From positions 1-5,164 of the forward strand of contig DYNS01000229.1 in NCBI GenBank assembly GCA_020720965.1: a stretch of DNA of 5,164 nucleotides. Reading direction: 5' to 3'. The notes beneath the pieces are model-generated. The model was not told the DNA's origin and did not search any database. It saw nothing but the letters and a program-made list of their open reading frames with translations. Positions 1 through 5,116 of the stretch are shown one piece after another. The DNA is from Anaerolinea sp. Its GTDB lineage: Bacteria > Chloroflexota > Anaerolineae > Anaerolineales > Villigracilaceae. The first letter of the stretch is position 1; every line of letters starts with the position of its first letter. Both the position numbers and the translations under genes were made by a program.

Positions 1-580
1 GGGCGGGGCGGGCTGCCTGGGTGCTGGGCTGTGCCAGGCGGGAGTAGGGGGCGCGGGTGGGTTGGGTTTTTGCCTGGGTGAAGATTCGTTCTCCGGCAAC
101 GGAGAAGGTTCCAATCAGCAGAATCCGAATCGTCCAGACCATTACCGCCACAAAGACCGGCACAATTTTCACCAGTGTTTCTCGCCCTAAAATGGCAGAG
201 CCGAGGGCGGTATGGCTATGGGTGGCGACAGAAACGCCCCACCAGGTGAGGGTGGCGTTGATGGCGGCTGCCAGTACCCATGCGCCAAACAGATACCAGA
301 CTTCCACCGGCTCGCTTTCTCCCTGTTCCGGGGTGAAGATGCGGGCGATTCCGGCGAAATCTATGGCGCAGAAGGCGATGGAAAGGATGGTTGCCCAGCG
401 AATGCCCATAAATTTAAGGTTTGCGCCCAGCAGGTCGGTGAGGGCGAAGTCGGTGGTGGAGTAGTTGAAGATTTCAAAGGCGAACAGGGCGACGAGCAGC
501 AGACCGCCCAGCGCCCAACCGCGCTGAAAGCCACTGCGGCGTAATTGTTCAAACAAGGGAAAGGGGGGAAGTGGGTTCAT
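1..580 (-). CDS. Four-helix membrane protein, unknown function (partial, C-terminus beyond window)
   Basis: I translated the minus strand from the ATG at 580-578: it stays open for 193 codons to the window edge, so the 3' end is missing. The protein begins MNPLPPFPLFEQ and has four likely membrane helices at about residues 21-39, 59-81, 94-116 and 136-159. A conserved-looking stretch, FEIFNYSTTDFALTDLLG (35-52), follows the first helix; FCAIDFAGIARIF lies at the end of helix 2 and EVWYLFGAWVLAAAINATL in helix 3. After residue 160 the tail is hydrophilic and rich in Pro, Ala, Thr and Gln. The start is supported by GGAG seven bases upstream (591-588) and by a strong promoter. I have seen similar uncharacterised proteins in Chloroflexota (recollection, not a search). 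No catalytic motif is visible, so I assign no function. It is transcribed divergently from the response regulator gene. Confidence 0.85.
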   Translation of the reverse strand, partial: MNPLPPFPLFEQLRRSGFQRGWALGGLLLVALFAFEIFNYSTTDFALTDLLGANLKFMGIRWATILSIAFCAIDFAGIARIFTPEQGESEPVEVWYLFGAWVLAAAINATLTWWGVSVATHSHTALGSAILGRETLVKIVPVFVAVMVWTIRILLIGTFSVAGERIFTQAKTQPTRAPYSRLAQPSTQAARPA

Positions 581-620
581 TTTTTTTCTCCAAACAGGCT
601 GGTGTTGTTGCCTGACGATA

Positions 621-649
621 AATATAGAACATTTATTCTAAAAAGTCAA
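621..649 (-). promoter_or_regulatory. Sigma-70-type promoter of the leftward membrane protein gene
   Basis: On the minus strand TTGACT (649-644) and TATATT (626-621) are separated by 17 bases, close to the TTGACA-17-TATAAT consensus. Transcription would begin near 614, giving a leader of about 34 bases that carries the GGAG ribosome binding site. The match is visible in the sequence; activity is inferred. Confidence 0.75.
625..640. promoter_or_regulatory. Candidate operator palindrome TAGAA-N6-TTCTA
   Basis: A perfect inverted repeat, TAGAA (625-629) and TTCTA (636-640) around CATTTA, covers the spacer and the upstream edge of the -10 element of the leftward promoter, a typical repressor position. 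The inner part, GAAC-ATTT-ATTC (627-638), is one base from the GAAC-N4-GTTC core of the Gram-positive LexA box. AT-rich promoter DNA gives chance palindromes, so the repressor's identity is speculative. Confidence 0.35.
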
Positions 650-705
650 GGTGACGAATGCGAAGTTACGAGTTTGAAACGGAATGCCCGCCCAAAGAGC
701 CTCCC

Positions 706-734
706 TTGCCAGATGAAAATCTCTCGACTATACT
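706..734 (+). promoter_or_regulatory. Sigma-70-type promoter of the response regulator gene
   Basis: TTGCCA (706-711) and TATACT (729-734) are separated by 17 bases. Transcription would start near 741, leaving a short leader of about 21 bases that consists of little more than the ribosome binding site. No competing element with this spacing is seen nearer the gene. Confidence 0.7.
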
Positions 735-744
735 CATCTCTCGA
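719..744 (+). repeat. 9-bp direct repeat overlapping the response regulator promoter
   Basis: ATCTCTCGA occurs at 719-727, just upstream of the -10 element, and again at 736-744, across the expected transcription start. The copies are 17 bases apart, start to start. Same-orientation half-sites beside a core promoter suit binding by a regulator, perhaps the response regulator itself as an autorepressor. Binding is inferred; the repeat is seen directly. Confidence 0.5.
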
Positions 745-747
745 ATT

Positions 748-754
748 AAAGGAG
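748..754 (+). promoter_or_regulatory. Ribosome binding site of the response regulator gene
   Basis: AAAGGAG lies seven bases before the ATG at 762, ideal Shine-Dalgarno spacing, and fixes this start codon. Confidence 0.8.
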
Positions 755-761
755 AAACGGC

Positions 762-1421
762 ATGAGCAAACAGCGCATCGTATTGGTGGATGACCATGAA
801 GTGGTACGCCTTGGGTTAAAAGCCTTGTTGGAACATCACCCCAACTTTGAAGTCATCGGCGAGGCTGGTTCGGCGCGTGAAGCCATGGAGCAGGTTGCCA
901 CCTTGCAGCCAGATGTGGTGGTGATGGATATTCGCCTGCCGGGAACTTCCGGCATAGAAGCCTGCGAAGACATTGTCCAAAATCATCCCCATACCAAAGT
1001 TCTCATGCTCACCTCTTACGCGGAGGATGAAATGCTCTTCTCCGCCATCCGCGCCGGAGCATCCGGCTACATCCTCAAACAAATCGGCGGCGACGAGTTG
1101 GTTCGCGCCCTGGAAGCGGTTGGGCGCGGCGAAGCCCTGCTAGACCCGGCAGTGACTCAGCGGGTCTTTCAGGAAGTGCGAAGAGCCGTAAAAGAAGAAG
1201 AAGCCTCTGCCTTCTCTCACCTCAGCCAGCAAGAAAAGCACGTTCTCCTGCTCGTCTCGGAGGGGAAAACCAACCGGGAGATTGCCAAAGCCCTCTTTTT
1301 GGGGGAAGGCACGGTGCGGAACTACGTCAGCAGCATTCTTTCCAAATTGGGCGTAAACAACCGCGCCGAAGCCGCCGCCTACGCGGTGGAGCACAACCTG
1401 AAAGAATACATTCAGATTTAA
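762..1421 (+). CDS. NarL/FixJ-family response regulator (DevR/LiaR-like)
   Basis: This is a cytoplasmic two-component transcription factor of 219 residues, the usual length for the family. The receiver domain covers about residues 3-120: acidic pair Asp10/Asp11, phospho-acceptor Asp56 in VVVMDIRLPG, Thr84 in the LTSY switch segment and Lys106 in GYILK, so all residues needed for phosphorylation are present. A charged linker (about 138-150) leads to a LuxR-type helix-turn-helix domain at about 153-212, with EGKTNREIAKALFLGEGTVR and the recognition helix followed by YVSSILSKLGVNNRAEAAAY, the pattern of DosR/DevR and LiaR regulators. Phosphorylation would normally promote dimerisation and DNA binding. 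No histidine kinase lies next to it in this window, so signal and targets are unknown. It has its own promoter, an ideal ribosome binding site and an intrinsic terminator, so it is probably monocistronic. Direct repeats at its promoter suggest autoregulation. Family assignment is secure; the subgroup less so. Confidence 0.96.
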   Translation: MSKQRIVLVDDHEVVRLGLKALLEHHPNFEVIGEAGSAREAMEQVATLQPDVVVMDIRLPGTSGIEACEDIVQNHPHTKVLMLTSYAEDEMLFSAIRAGASGYILKQIGGDELVRALEAVGRGEALLDPAVTQRVFQEVRRAVKEEEASAFSHLSQQEKHVLLLVSEGKTNREIAKALFLGEGTVRNYVSSILSKLGVNNRAEAAAYAVEHNLKEYIQI

Positions 1422-1428
1422 CCTCTCC

Positions 1429-1455
1429 AAAGCCGGGCTTGTCCCGGCTTTTTTA
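1429..1455 (+). terminator. Intrinsic terminator of the response regulator gene
   Basis: AAAGCCGGG (1429-1437) pairs perfectly with CCCGGCTTT (1443-1451) across the loop CTTGT and runs into six T residues (1449-1454). It begins eight bases after the stop codon at 1419-1421. The next gene starts only 15 bases after the last T of the tract. Confidence 0.92.
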
Positions 1456-1470
1456 TCTCCCCCGCAACCC

Positions 1471-3246
1471 ATGAACAAAAACCTCCGTCACCTCCTCACC
1501 CTGCTTACGGGCGTATTCATCGCGGCATACACTGCCTACCACATTCAGAGCGCCTACCCTCTGGTAGGCTGGGACCACAAATACTTCTTTACCCGCCTCA
1601 TCGATACGCACTTGCACTACCGCATTAACGGATTTACCGTGCAGTGGTACACCCCCAGTTTTGGTGGAGGATTGCCAGGCTTTCCCCACCCCCTCAACGC
1701 TCAATACTCCCTGCCCCAAATCCTTGCTCTCTTCCTGGAACCCTGGGCGGCTCTCCTCAGCGCCTACTTTGTGTACAGCCTGGCGGGTTTTCTCGCCGCC
1801 TACCGATTGTTGCGCCGCGTCCCCCAATGGGGTTGGATGCCCGCCACCCTCGGCACCGCCCTCTTTAGCGCCAACGGATTCAACCTCAATCACCTTGCCA
1901 ACGGGCATTTTAATTTTCAGGCTTTTCCGCTCCTGCCCCTCTTTTTACTCGCCCTCTTAGACCCATCCCTCCCCCTCCGCGCCGCCGTTGCCCTGCTTGC
2001 CCTTACTTTTGGCATTTTCATCTACTCTGCCAGCACCTACCCGCTTGCCTTTGCCGGTTTGTCTCTCCTCATCAGCCTGCCCCTGTTACACCTGCTGCGA
2101 CCTGGCTCCGTGCCGCTTGTGCGCCTCCTCAAAATAGGCATCTTGGGCGGTCTTCTTGCTCTTGCCCTCAGCGCCGCCAAACTGCACGCAGTCGCCTCGC
2201 TCATGCGCTTCTTTCCCCGCGCCGTAGCGGATGTATTCGACATCCCTCTGCGCCTCGCCCCGCTTGGGCTTCTCAATCAACTTATCGGCACCATGGGCTT
2301 TGCGCCTTACCTCGCTCTCACCGGGCAAAAAATGAACAACCTGCGCCAAATTTTGCAAACCTCCACCGGCGCTTATGTAGGATATTGGGAACTGGACCTT
2401 TCTCTTAGCCCTGTCATTTGGATTCTGCTCCTGGGCGGATTCTTCACCCTGGCAAATCGCCTCCTGCGCCGCCGCCTGTCTCTGCTTTCTCCCGCCATGT
2501 TGCCAGCCCTGGCGCTCCTCGGCGCGGCGATATGGCTCACCCTGGAGTTCACCTTCGGGCGCGGGCTGTTTTACCCGACACTCCGCAACCTGCCCTTCCT
2601 CAACGCCCTGCACGTCAACCCACGCTTTGGCTCCGCCCTCCTTTTTCCGCTTGCCTTGCTCGCGGCAGCCACCCTCCAAACCTGGGGCGAGTGCCTTACA
2701 AAACGGCAGGCTCTTACCCTCTTTCTGCTGTTCAACCTGCTCACCCTCTTTTCGCTCACGGCATATCAACTCCTGCCCCTCGACAAAATGCAAGCACGCA
2801 CCTTCGATATTCGTAGCCTGCAAGAGGTCTATCAAAATATTGAGCAGGGCGAAACCTATCCCATTACCCAAATTTTGGATATTAACGACCAGCGCGTCTT
2901 CGACGACCATGCCAGTAACCTAAAGCCCTACGAGGTGCTTTTTGGCTACAATCAGCAGCATCTCCGTGCCCAGGTGCAGCCCGGCGACCCGCGCCGCCTT
3001 GCCAACGGTTACTACAACATGACCAACCCCGCCAGCCTGGTCTTCCCGGAAGCCAACCAAACCACGCCCTGGAGCCTGATTCCCCAGGAACAATCCACCC
3101 AATTGGAAGATTTTCTGGCACGCCGCCAGCCAACCTGGGAAATTTCTCCCGCTCAGGCAGTTGCCAACGGCGCATCCCTCGTTGCCCTTGTTGTCAGTCT
3201 TTTCTTGCTCCTGCCTTTTCCCCGCCAAAAACAAACTTCCCGTTAA
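1471..3246 (+). CDS. Polytopic membrane protein, YfhO/GT-C glycosyltransferase-like
   Basis: This 591-residue protein is dominated by hydrophobic helices, roughly at 8-25, 90-112, 125-137, 151-166, 172-205, 217-238, 265-283, 312-328, 341-359, 385-402 and 413-433, with a final helix at 566-583. The layout recalls GT-C-fold membrane glycosyltransferases and YfhO-like proteins, which use lipid-linked sugar donors outside the membrane. A first outer loop carries acidic Asp35 in GWDHKYF, the place where GT-C enzymes hold a catalytic or metal-binding acid. Then come TPSFGGGLPGFPHPLNAQYS (61-80), NGFNLNHLANGHFNFQAFPL (135-154), LPFLNALHVNPRFGSALLFP (374-393), and a soluble segment (about 435-565) with GYYNMTNPASLVFPEANQTT. 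I have seen like motifs in uncharacterised bacterial membrane proteins (recollection). Donor, acceptor and activity are unknown. The first helix begins right after this ATG, supporting the start, yet there is no Shine-Dalgarno sequence and a terminator sits just upstream. Coding is certain; the enzyme class is a moderate inference. Confidence 0.88.
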   Translation: MNKNLRHLLTLLTGVFIAAYTAYHIQSAYPLVGWDHKYFFTRLIDTHLHYRINGFTVQWYTPSFGGGLPGFPHPLNAQYSLPQILALFLEPWAALLSAYFVYSLAGFLAAYRLLRRVPQWGWMPATLGTALFSANGFNLNHLANGHFNFQAFPLLPLFLLALLDPSLPLRAAVALLALTFGIFIYSASTYPLAFAGLSLLISLPLLHLLRPGSVPLVRLLKIGILGGLLALALSAAKLHAVASLMRFFPRAVADVFDIPLRLAPLGLLNQLIGTMGFAPYLALTGQKMNNLRQILQTSTGAYVGYWELDLSLSPVIWILLLGGFFTLANRLLRRRLSLLSPAMLPALALLGAAIWLTLEFTFGRGLFYPTLRNLPFLNALHVNPRFGSALLFPLALLAAATLQTWGECLTKRQALTLFLLFNLLTLFSLTAYQLLPLDKMQARTFDIRSLQEVYQNIEQGETYPITQILDINDQRVFDDHASNLKPYEVLFGYNQQHLRAQVQPGDPRRLANGYYNMTNPASLVFPEANQTTPWSLIPQEQSTQLEDFLARRQPTWEISPAQAVANGASLVALVVSLFLLLPFPRQKQTSR

Positions 3247-3251
3247 ACGGA

Positions 3252-3282
3252 GCCTGCGCTGGGGGGAGGACCCAGCGCAGGC
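3252..3282 (+). terminator. Strong GC hairpin at the 3' end of the membrane protein gene
   Basis: A 12-bp perfect stem, GCCTGCGCTGGG (3252-3263) with CCCAGCGCAGGC (3271-3282), closes a 7-base loop six bases after the stop codon. No T-tract follows on either strand, so it is not a canonical intrinsic terminator. It may stabilise the mRNA 3' end, pause polymerase, or stop transcription from either of the converging genes with help. Confidence 0.55.
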
Positions 3283-3311
3283 ATTCGCCAAAGGAGGAGA
3301 CAGCGAGGAGC

Positions 3312-3395
3312 ATGTTTATTGCTCTTGTCGCTAATAATAATACCGCATGTGCTTTATTTCACAAAGTACGTTTGTCACAGGACTATAGTGATTAA
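3312..3395 (+). CDS. Possible 27-residue small protein (uncertain)
   Basis: ATG at 3312 opens a 27-codon frame ending in TAA at 3393-3395. The peptide starts MFIALVANNNTACALFHKV and ends QDYSD. It follows AAGGAGGAG (3291-3299), nearly the full anti-Shine-Dalgarno complement, but the spacing of about 12-13 bases is long; a second GGAG at 3307-3310 is too close. The segment is clearly richer in A and T than both neighbouring genes. There is no clear promoter, so it would depend on readthrough from the upstream gene past the 3252-3282 hairpin. I do not recognise the peptide. It could equally be an untranslated 3' region, so confidence is low. Confidence 0.25.
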   Translation: MFIALVANNNTACALFHKVRLSQDYSD

Positions 3396-3402
3396 TTTCA
3401 CA
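3387..3402. promoter_or_regulatory. CRP/FNR-like palindrome
   Basis: AGTGA-N6-TCACA matches the CRP-type consensus TGTGA-N6-TCACA at nine of ten half-site positions. ATTTCACAA, the right half with its flanks, also occurs as a direct copy at 3356-3364, 39 bases upstream of the copy at 3395-3403. The site lies between converging genes, where no ordinary promoter is expected, so a regulatory role is doubtful. Confidence 0.25.
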
Positions 3403-3406
3403 ATTC

Positions 3407-4072
3407 TTATTTGCGGGTCAAATCATCCAGCAAGCCGGAGCGTTTGGGGGCGGGGGGCTTGGTCGTAGGGGTGGCGGCACGCGGATTTTTGCTTTTGTTG
3501 CGGCGGTCGTCCAGTTCCTGGCTAAAGCGCATCCAATCATCCAGAATCAGGACGAGGTGCGGGGTGGAGTCGTAAAAGAAGAAGGGCGAAAGAAATAGTT
3601 TAAGGGCGGCGCGTGGCAGGGGGTAGGATGTGAGGTGCAGGATGTTGGCGGTGTGTCCTGCTATCGGTTCTATCACCTCCCGCCCGATTCCTTTTATCTT
3701 TGTTGGCGGGTACAGGCTTGCTACTTCGGCGCTTTGGGTGCGGTGAATGCGTTTGTACGAAATGTTGAATCGGAAGAAGGGGGTGGAGAGGCGCAGGTAT
3801 TGGTCGTAACAGCGCACATGCGCCCGGTTGCGGATGATGAGCAAAAATATCGTAAAGAAAAGGGAGAAGGCGCTAACCCCCAGCATGACGCTACCGCCCC
3901 AGGTGCTGAGGTTGGGGATGGGGTTTTGTTCGGGAGGCAGGTAGTATTCTGCGCCCCAGAACAAGCCGACCAGCAGGGCGATGAAAACCGCCAGTGAGAA
4001 GGTTAGGGGCCACCAACGGTTGATGATGTGGGGGTAGAGCAGGAGTTTGTATTTTCTTCCGCCTTTGGGCAT
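3407..4072 (-). CDS. Two-helix membrane protein with possible PH-like domain
   Basis: This 221-residue protein is the third gene of the leftward operon. A short basic N-terminus (PKGGRKYK) precedes two membrane helices at about residues 20-41 and 58-81, joined by a Pro-rich loop. The part after helix 2 alternates strand-like hydrophobic and polar stretches (HVRCYDQYLRLSTPFFRFNI, 85-104; then YKRIHRTQSAEV and a hydrophobic LKLFLSPFFFY near 157-167) and ends in a helix-like DDWMRFSQELDDRR (178-191). Two helices followed by such a domain recall bacterial PH-domain membrane proteins, an inference from layout only. A basic, Pro/Thr-rich tail ends in RSGLLDDLTRK, possibly a docking peptide. The ATG is supported by GGAGG (4085-4081) eight bases upstream, inside the end of the translin-family gene; the two genes are only 3 bases apart, so translation is probably coupled. 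It may anchor the operon's products to the membrane. Function unknown. Confidence 0.85.
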   Translation of the reverse strand: MPKGGRKYKLLLYPHIINRWWPLTFSLAVFIALLVGLFWGAEYYLPPEQNPIPNLSTWGGSVMLGVSAFSLFFTIFLLIIRNRAHVRCYDQYLRLSTPFFRFNISYKRIHRTQSAEVASLYPPTKIKGIGREVIEPIAGHTANILHLTSYPLPRAALKLFLSPFFFYDSTPHLVLILDDWMRFSQELDDRRNKSKNPRAATPTTKPPAPKRSGLLDDLTRK

Positions 4073-4075
4073 GGG

Positions 4076-4756
4076 TTATTCCTCCGGGTTGGAGGCGCGG
4101 CTGAGGCTGGGGAGGGAGGGCGCGGTTCCGCTGAGTTGGGCGTGGGCTTGCGCCAGGGCGCGTTCCAGGTGTTCGCCGCGCAGGCTGAAGGTGATGTCGC
4201 CCCGGGTTTTTTCGATGATGCTGCGGGCGATGTCGGTTTGGCGGCGCAGCCCGTTGGTGATGGCATCCGGGTAGTCCATCGTTACCAGAATGGCGTAGAT
4301 GTCGTCCATGGCGGTTAGCAGGCGTTCGGCTTCGTCTGAGTAGCCGTGCCGGAGGATGTCCAGACAGCGGCGGCGGAGTTCTCCCACCACTTCCGCCAAG
4401 CCGTTGAGATAGGTGTTGGCTTCCACTTGCAATTGCTGCGGGGTGGGGAGCGTCTGTTTTTGGATGAGGGCGCAGGTGACGTGGGCTTCTACGAATTCTT
4501 TGAGGGCATCCTGGGTGTATCCGGCGTAGTAGAGTTCCGGGTAGGCGTTCAGGTCGGTTTGCAGGGTTTTTGCCAGGCTCCCGGCTTGGGCTAATTCGGT
4601 TTGCATGGCGGTTTCATCGTCCCGGTGAACTGCCCGAATGGCTTGGGAGCAGTGCCGGGTGAGGGTGCGGGCTTGCGAGAGCGCCTGGTCGCGGGCGGTG
4701 GTGCGGGCTTCTAGCTGTTTGCGGATGTCTTCGGCGATTTCTTCCAGGTGTTGCAT
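4076..4756 (-). CDS. Translin-family protein (translin/TRAX-like RNA-binding protein)
   Basis: The 226-residue, almost wholly helical protein matches the translin family (PF01997) in length and pattern. Eukaryotic translin binds RNA and single-stranded DNA as an octamer and, with the catalytic subunit TRAX, forms the C3PO ribonuclease. Markers here are LKEFVEAHV (about 85-93), comparable with the LQEYVEAV motif of TRAX that carries two catalytic glutamates (here Glu87 and Glu90); YLNGLAEVVGELRRRCLDIL (116-135), comparable with the DYLLGVADLTGEL block; and MDDIYAIL (150-157) in place of TRAX VYDGFSFI, followed by a long helix ending in ITFSLRGEHLERAL, like ALKVRG. The acidic residues therefore suggest a single TRAX-like polypeptide that could assemble and cut RNA alone; activity is inferred. 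Relatives are sometimes misannotated as haloacid dehalogenase; no such motif is present. The start at 4756 was chosen over upstream codons because GGAGAA precedes it (4766-4761) and it lies one base after the upstream gene's stop codon. Confidence 0.88.
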   Translation of the reverse strand: MQHLEEIAEDIRKQLEARTTARDQALSQARTLTRHCSQAIRAVHRDDETAMQTELAQAGSLAKTLQTDLNAYPELYYAGYTQDALKEFVEAHVTCALIQKQTLPTPQQLQVEANTYLNGLAEVVGELRRRCLDILRHGYSDEAERLLTAMDDIYAILVTMDYPDAITNGLRRQTDIARSIIEKTRGDITFSLRGEHLERALAQAHAQLSGTAPSLPSLSRASNPEE

Positions 4757-4757
4757 G

Positions 4758-5099
4758 TTATTCTCCGGCGGGGGGTTCGGGTGGGTTTTCGGTGGGGGGT
4801 TGAAAGGGTTTGAAGAGGTGGTCTGCCAGTGTGGCGTTGTGGGGGATGTGAATGGGTCCGAAGGTGGTTTCGTAACGTGCCAGGTTTTCGGTGAGGGCGT
4901 GCAGGAGTAATTTGGCGCTGAGGGGCGACATGAGGATGCGGGCGTTGATTTGGGCGTTGGATTCTCCGGGTAGGAGGTGGGCAAAATCTAACACCAGGTC
5001 TGCCGGGGAGTGGGCGATGCGTACCAGGTTGGTGTATACGGGTTGCAGGGTGGGGGAGGCTTGTAGGCGGGTTGCGGGGCGGGCGGGGGAGGGGGTCAT
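4758..5099 (-). CDS. DUF3467-family protein
   Basis: This is a 113-residue soluble protein, the first gene of the leftward operon. The core has the two blocks I associate with DUF3467: VYTNLVRIAHSPADLVLDFA (21-40), and ARILMSPLSAKLLLHALTEN (53-72) leading into LARYETTFGPI. This predicts a small alpha/beta domain of unknown function that is widespread in bacteria. The first 20 residues are Pro/Ala/Ser-rich, and the C-terminus after about residue 97 is a Pro/Glu-rich flexible tail (PFQPPTENPPEPPAGE). The ATG at 5099 has a weak AGGT Shine-Dalgarno sequence (5108-5105) five bases upstream. The stop codon (4760-4758) is one base from the translin-family start, so the two are co-transcribed and probably translationally coupled, perhaps as partners in one complex. 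Family recall is good; the biochemical role is unknown. Confidence 0.85.
   Translation of the reverse strand: MTPSPARPATRLQASPTLQPVYTNLVRIAHSPADLVLDFAHLLPGESNAQINARILMSPLSAKLLLHALTENLARYETTFGPIHIPHNATLADHLFKPFQPPTENPPEPPAGE
5076..5095 (+). other. Putative G-quadruplex motif with one-base loops
   Basis: The plus strand reads GGGGCGGGCGGGGGAGGGGG: four G-runs separated by single bases, among the most stable G-quadruplex patterns. It covers codons 2-8 of the DUF3467 gene and is in that gene's template strand, so the mRNA itself is C-rich. It may simply reflect the Pro/Ala codons there. A role in slowing transcription is speculative. Confidence 0.4.
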
Positions 5100-5116
5100 T
5101 TTTTACCTGCTCAGAA

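Noticed and set aside
57..464. 135-codon plus-strand open frame
   Set aside because: It lies opposite the minus-strand membrane protein gene, which has a promoter, a ribosome binding site and a coherent four-helix pattern. The plus-strand product has none of these.
212..544. 110-codon plus-strand open frame
   Set aside because: Shadow of the same minus-strand gene; composition is low-complexity and it has no convincing start signal.
545..793. 82-codon plus-strand frame through the divergent promoter region
   Set aside because: It spans both promoters and overlaps the response regulator start, has no ribosome binding site, and its composition is not protein-like.
1429..1455. Possible riboswitch or attenuator for the downstream membrane protein gene
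   Set aside because: The hairpin is a plain terminator eight bases after a stop codon, and there is no room for an aptamer; the simple terminator reading is preferred.
2086..2910. 274-codon minus-strand open frame
   Set aside because: Antisense to the long membrane protein gene; the product is rich in Glu, Gln, Gly and Lys with no domain pattern, as expected opposite Leu-rich codons.
3283..3340. Possible known riboswitch class in the intergenic region
   Set aside because: No recognisable aptamer core and no downstream gene on the same strand to control.
4028..4318. Plus-strand open frames opposite the leftward operon (also 4346-4594, 4638-4910, 3635-3997)
   Set aside because: Shadows with Gly/Val-rich composition, no ribosome binding sites, and fully overlapped by better supported genes.
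4757..4984. Upstream extension of the translin-family gene to an ATG at 4984
   Set aside because: The added 76 residues are Pro/Thr/Ser-rich and overlap the DUF3467 gene out of frame; the start at 4756 has a ribosome binding site and matches the family's length.
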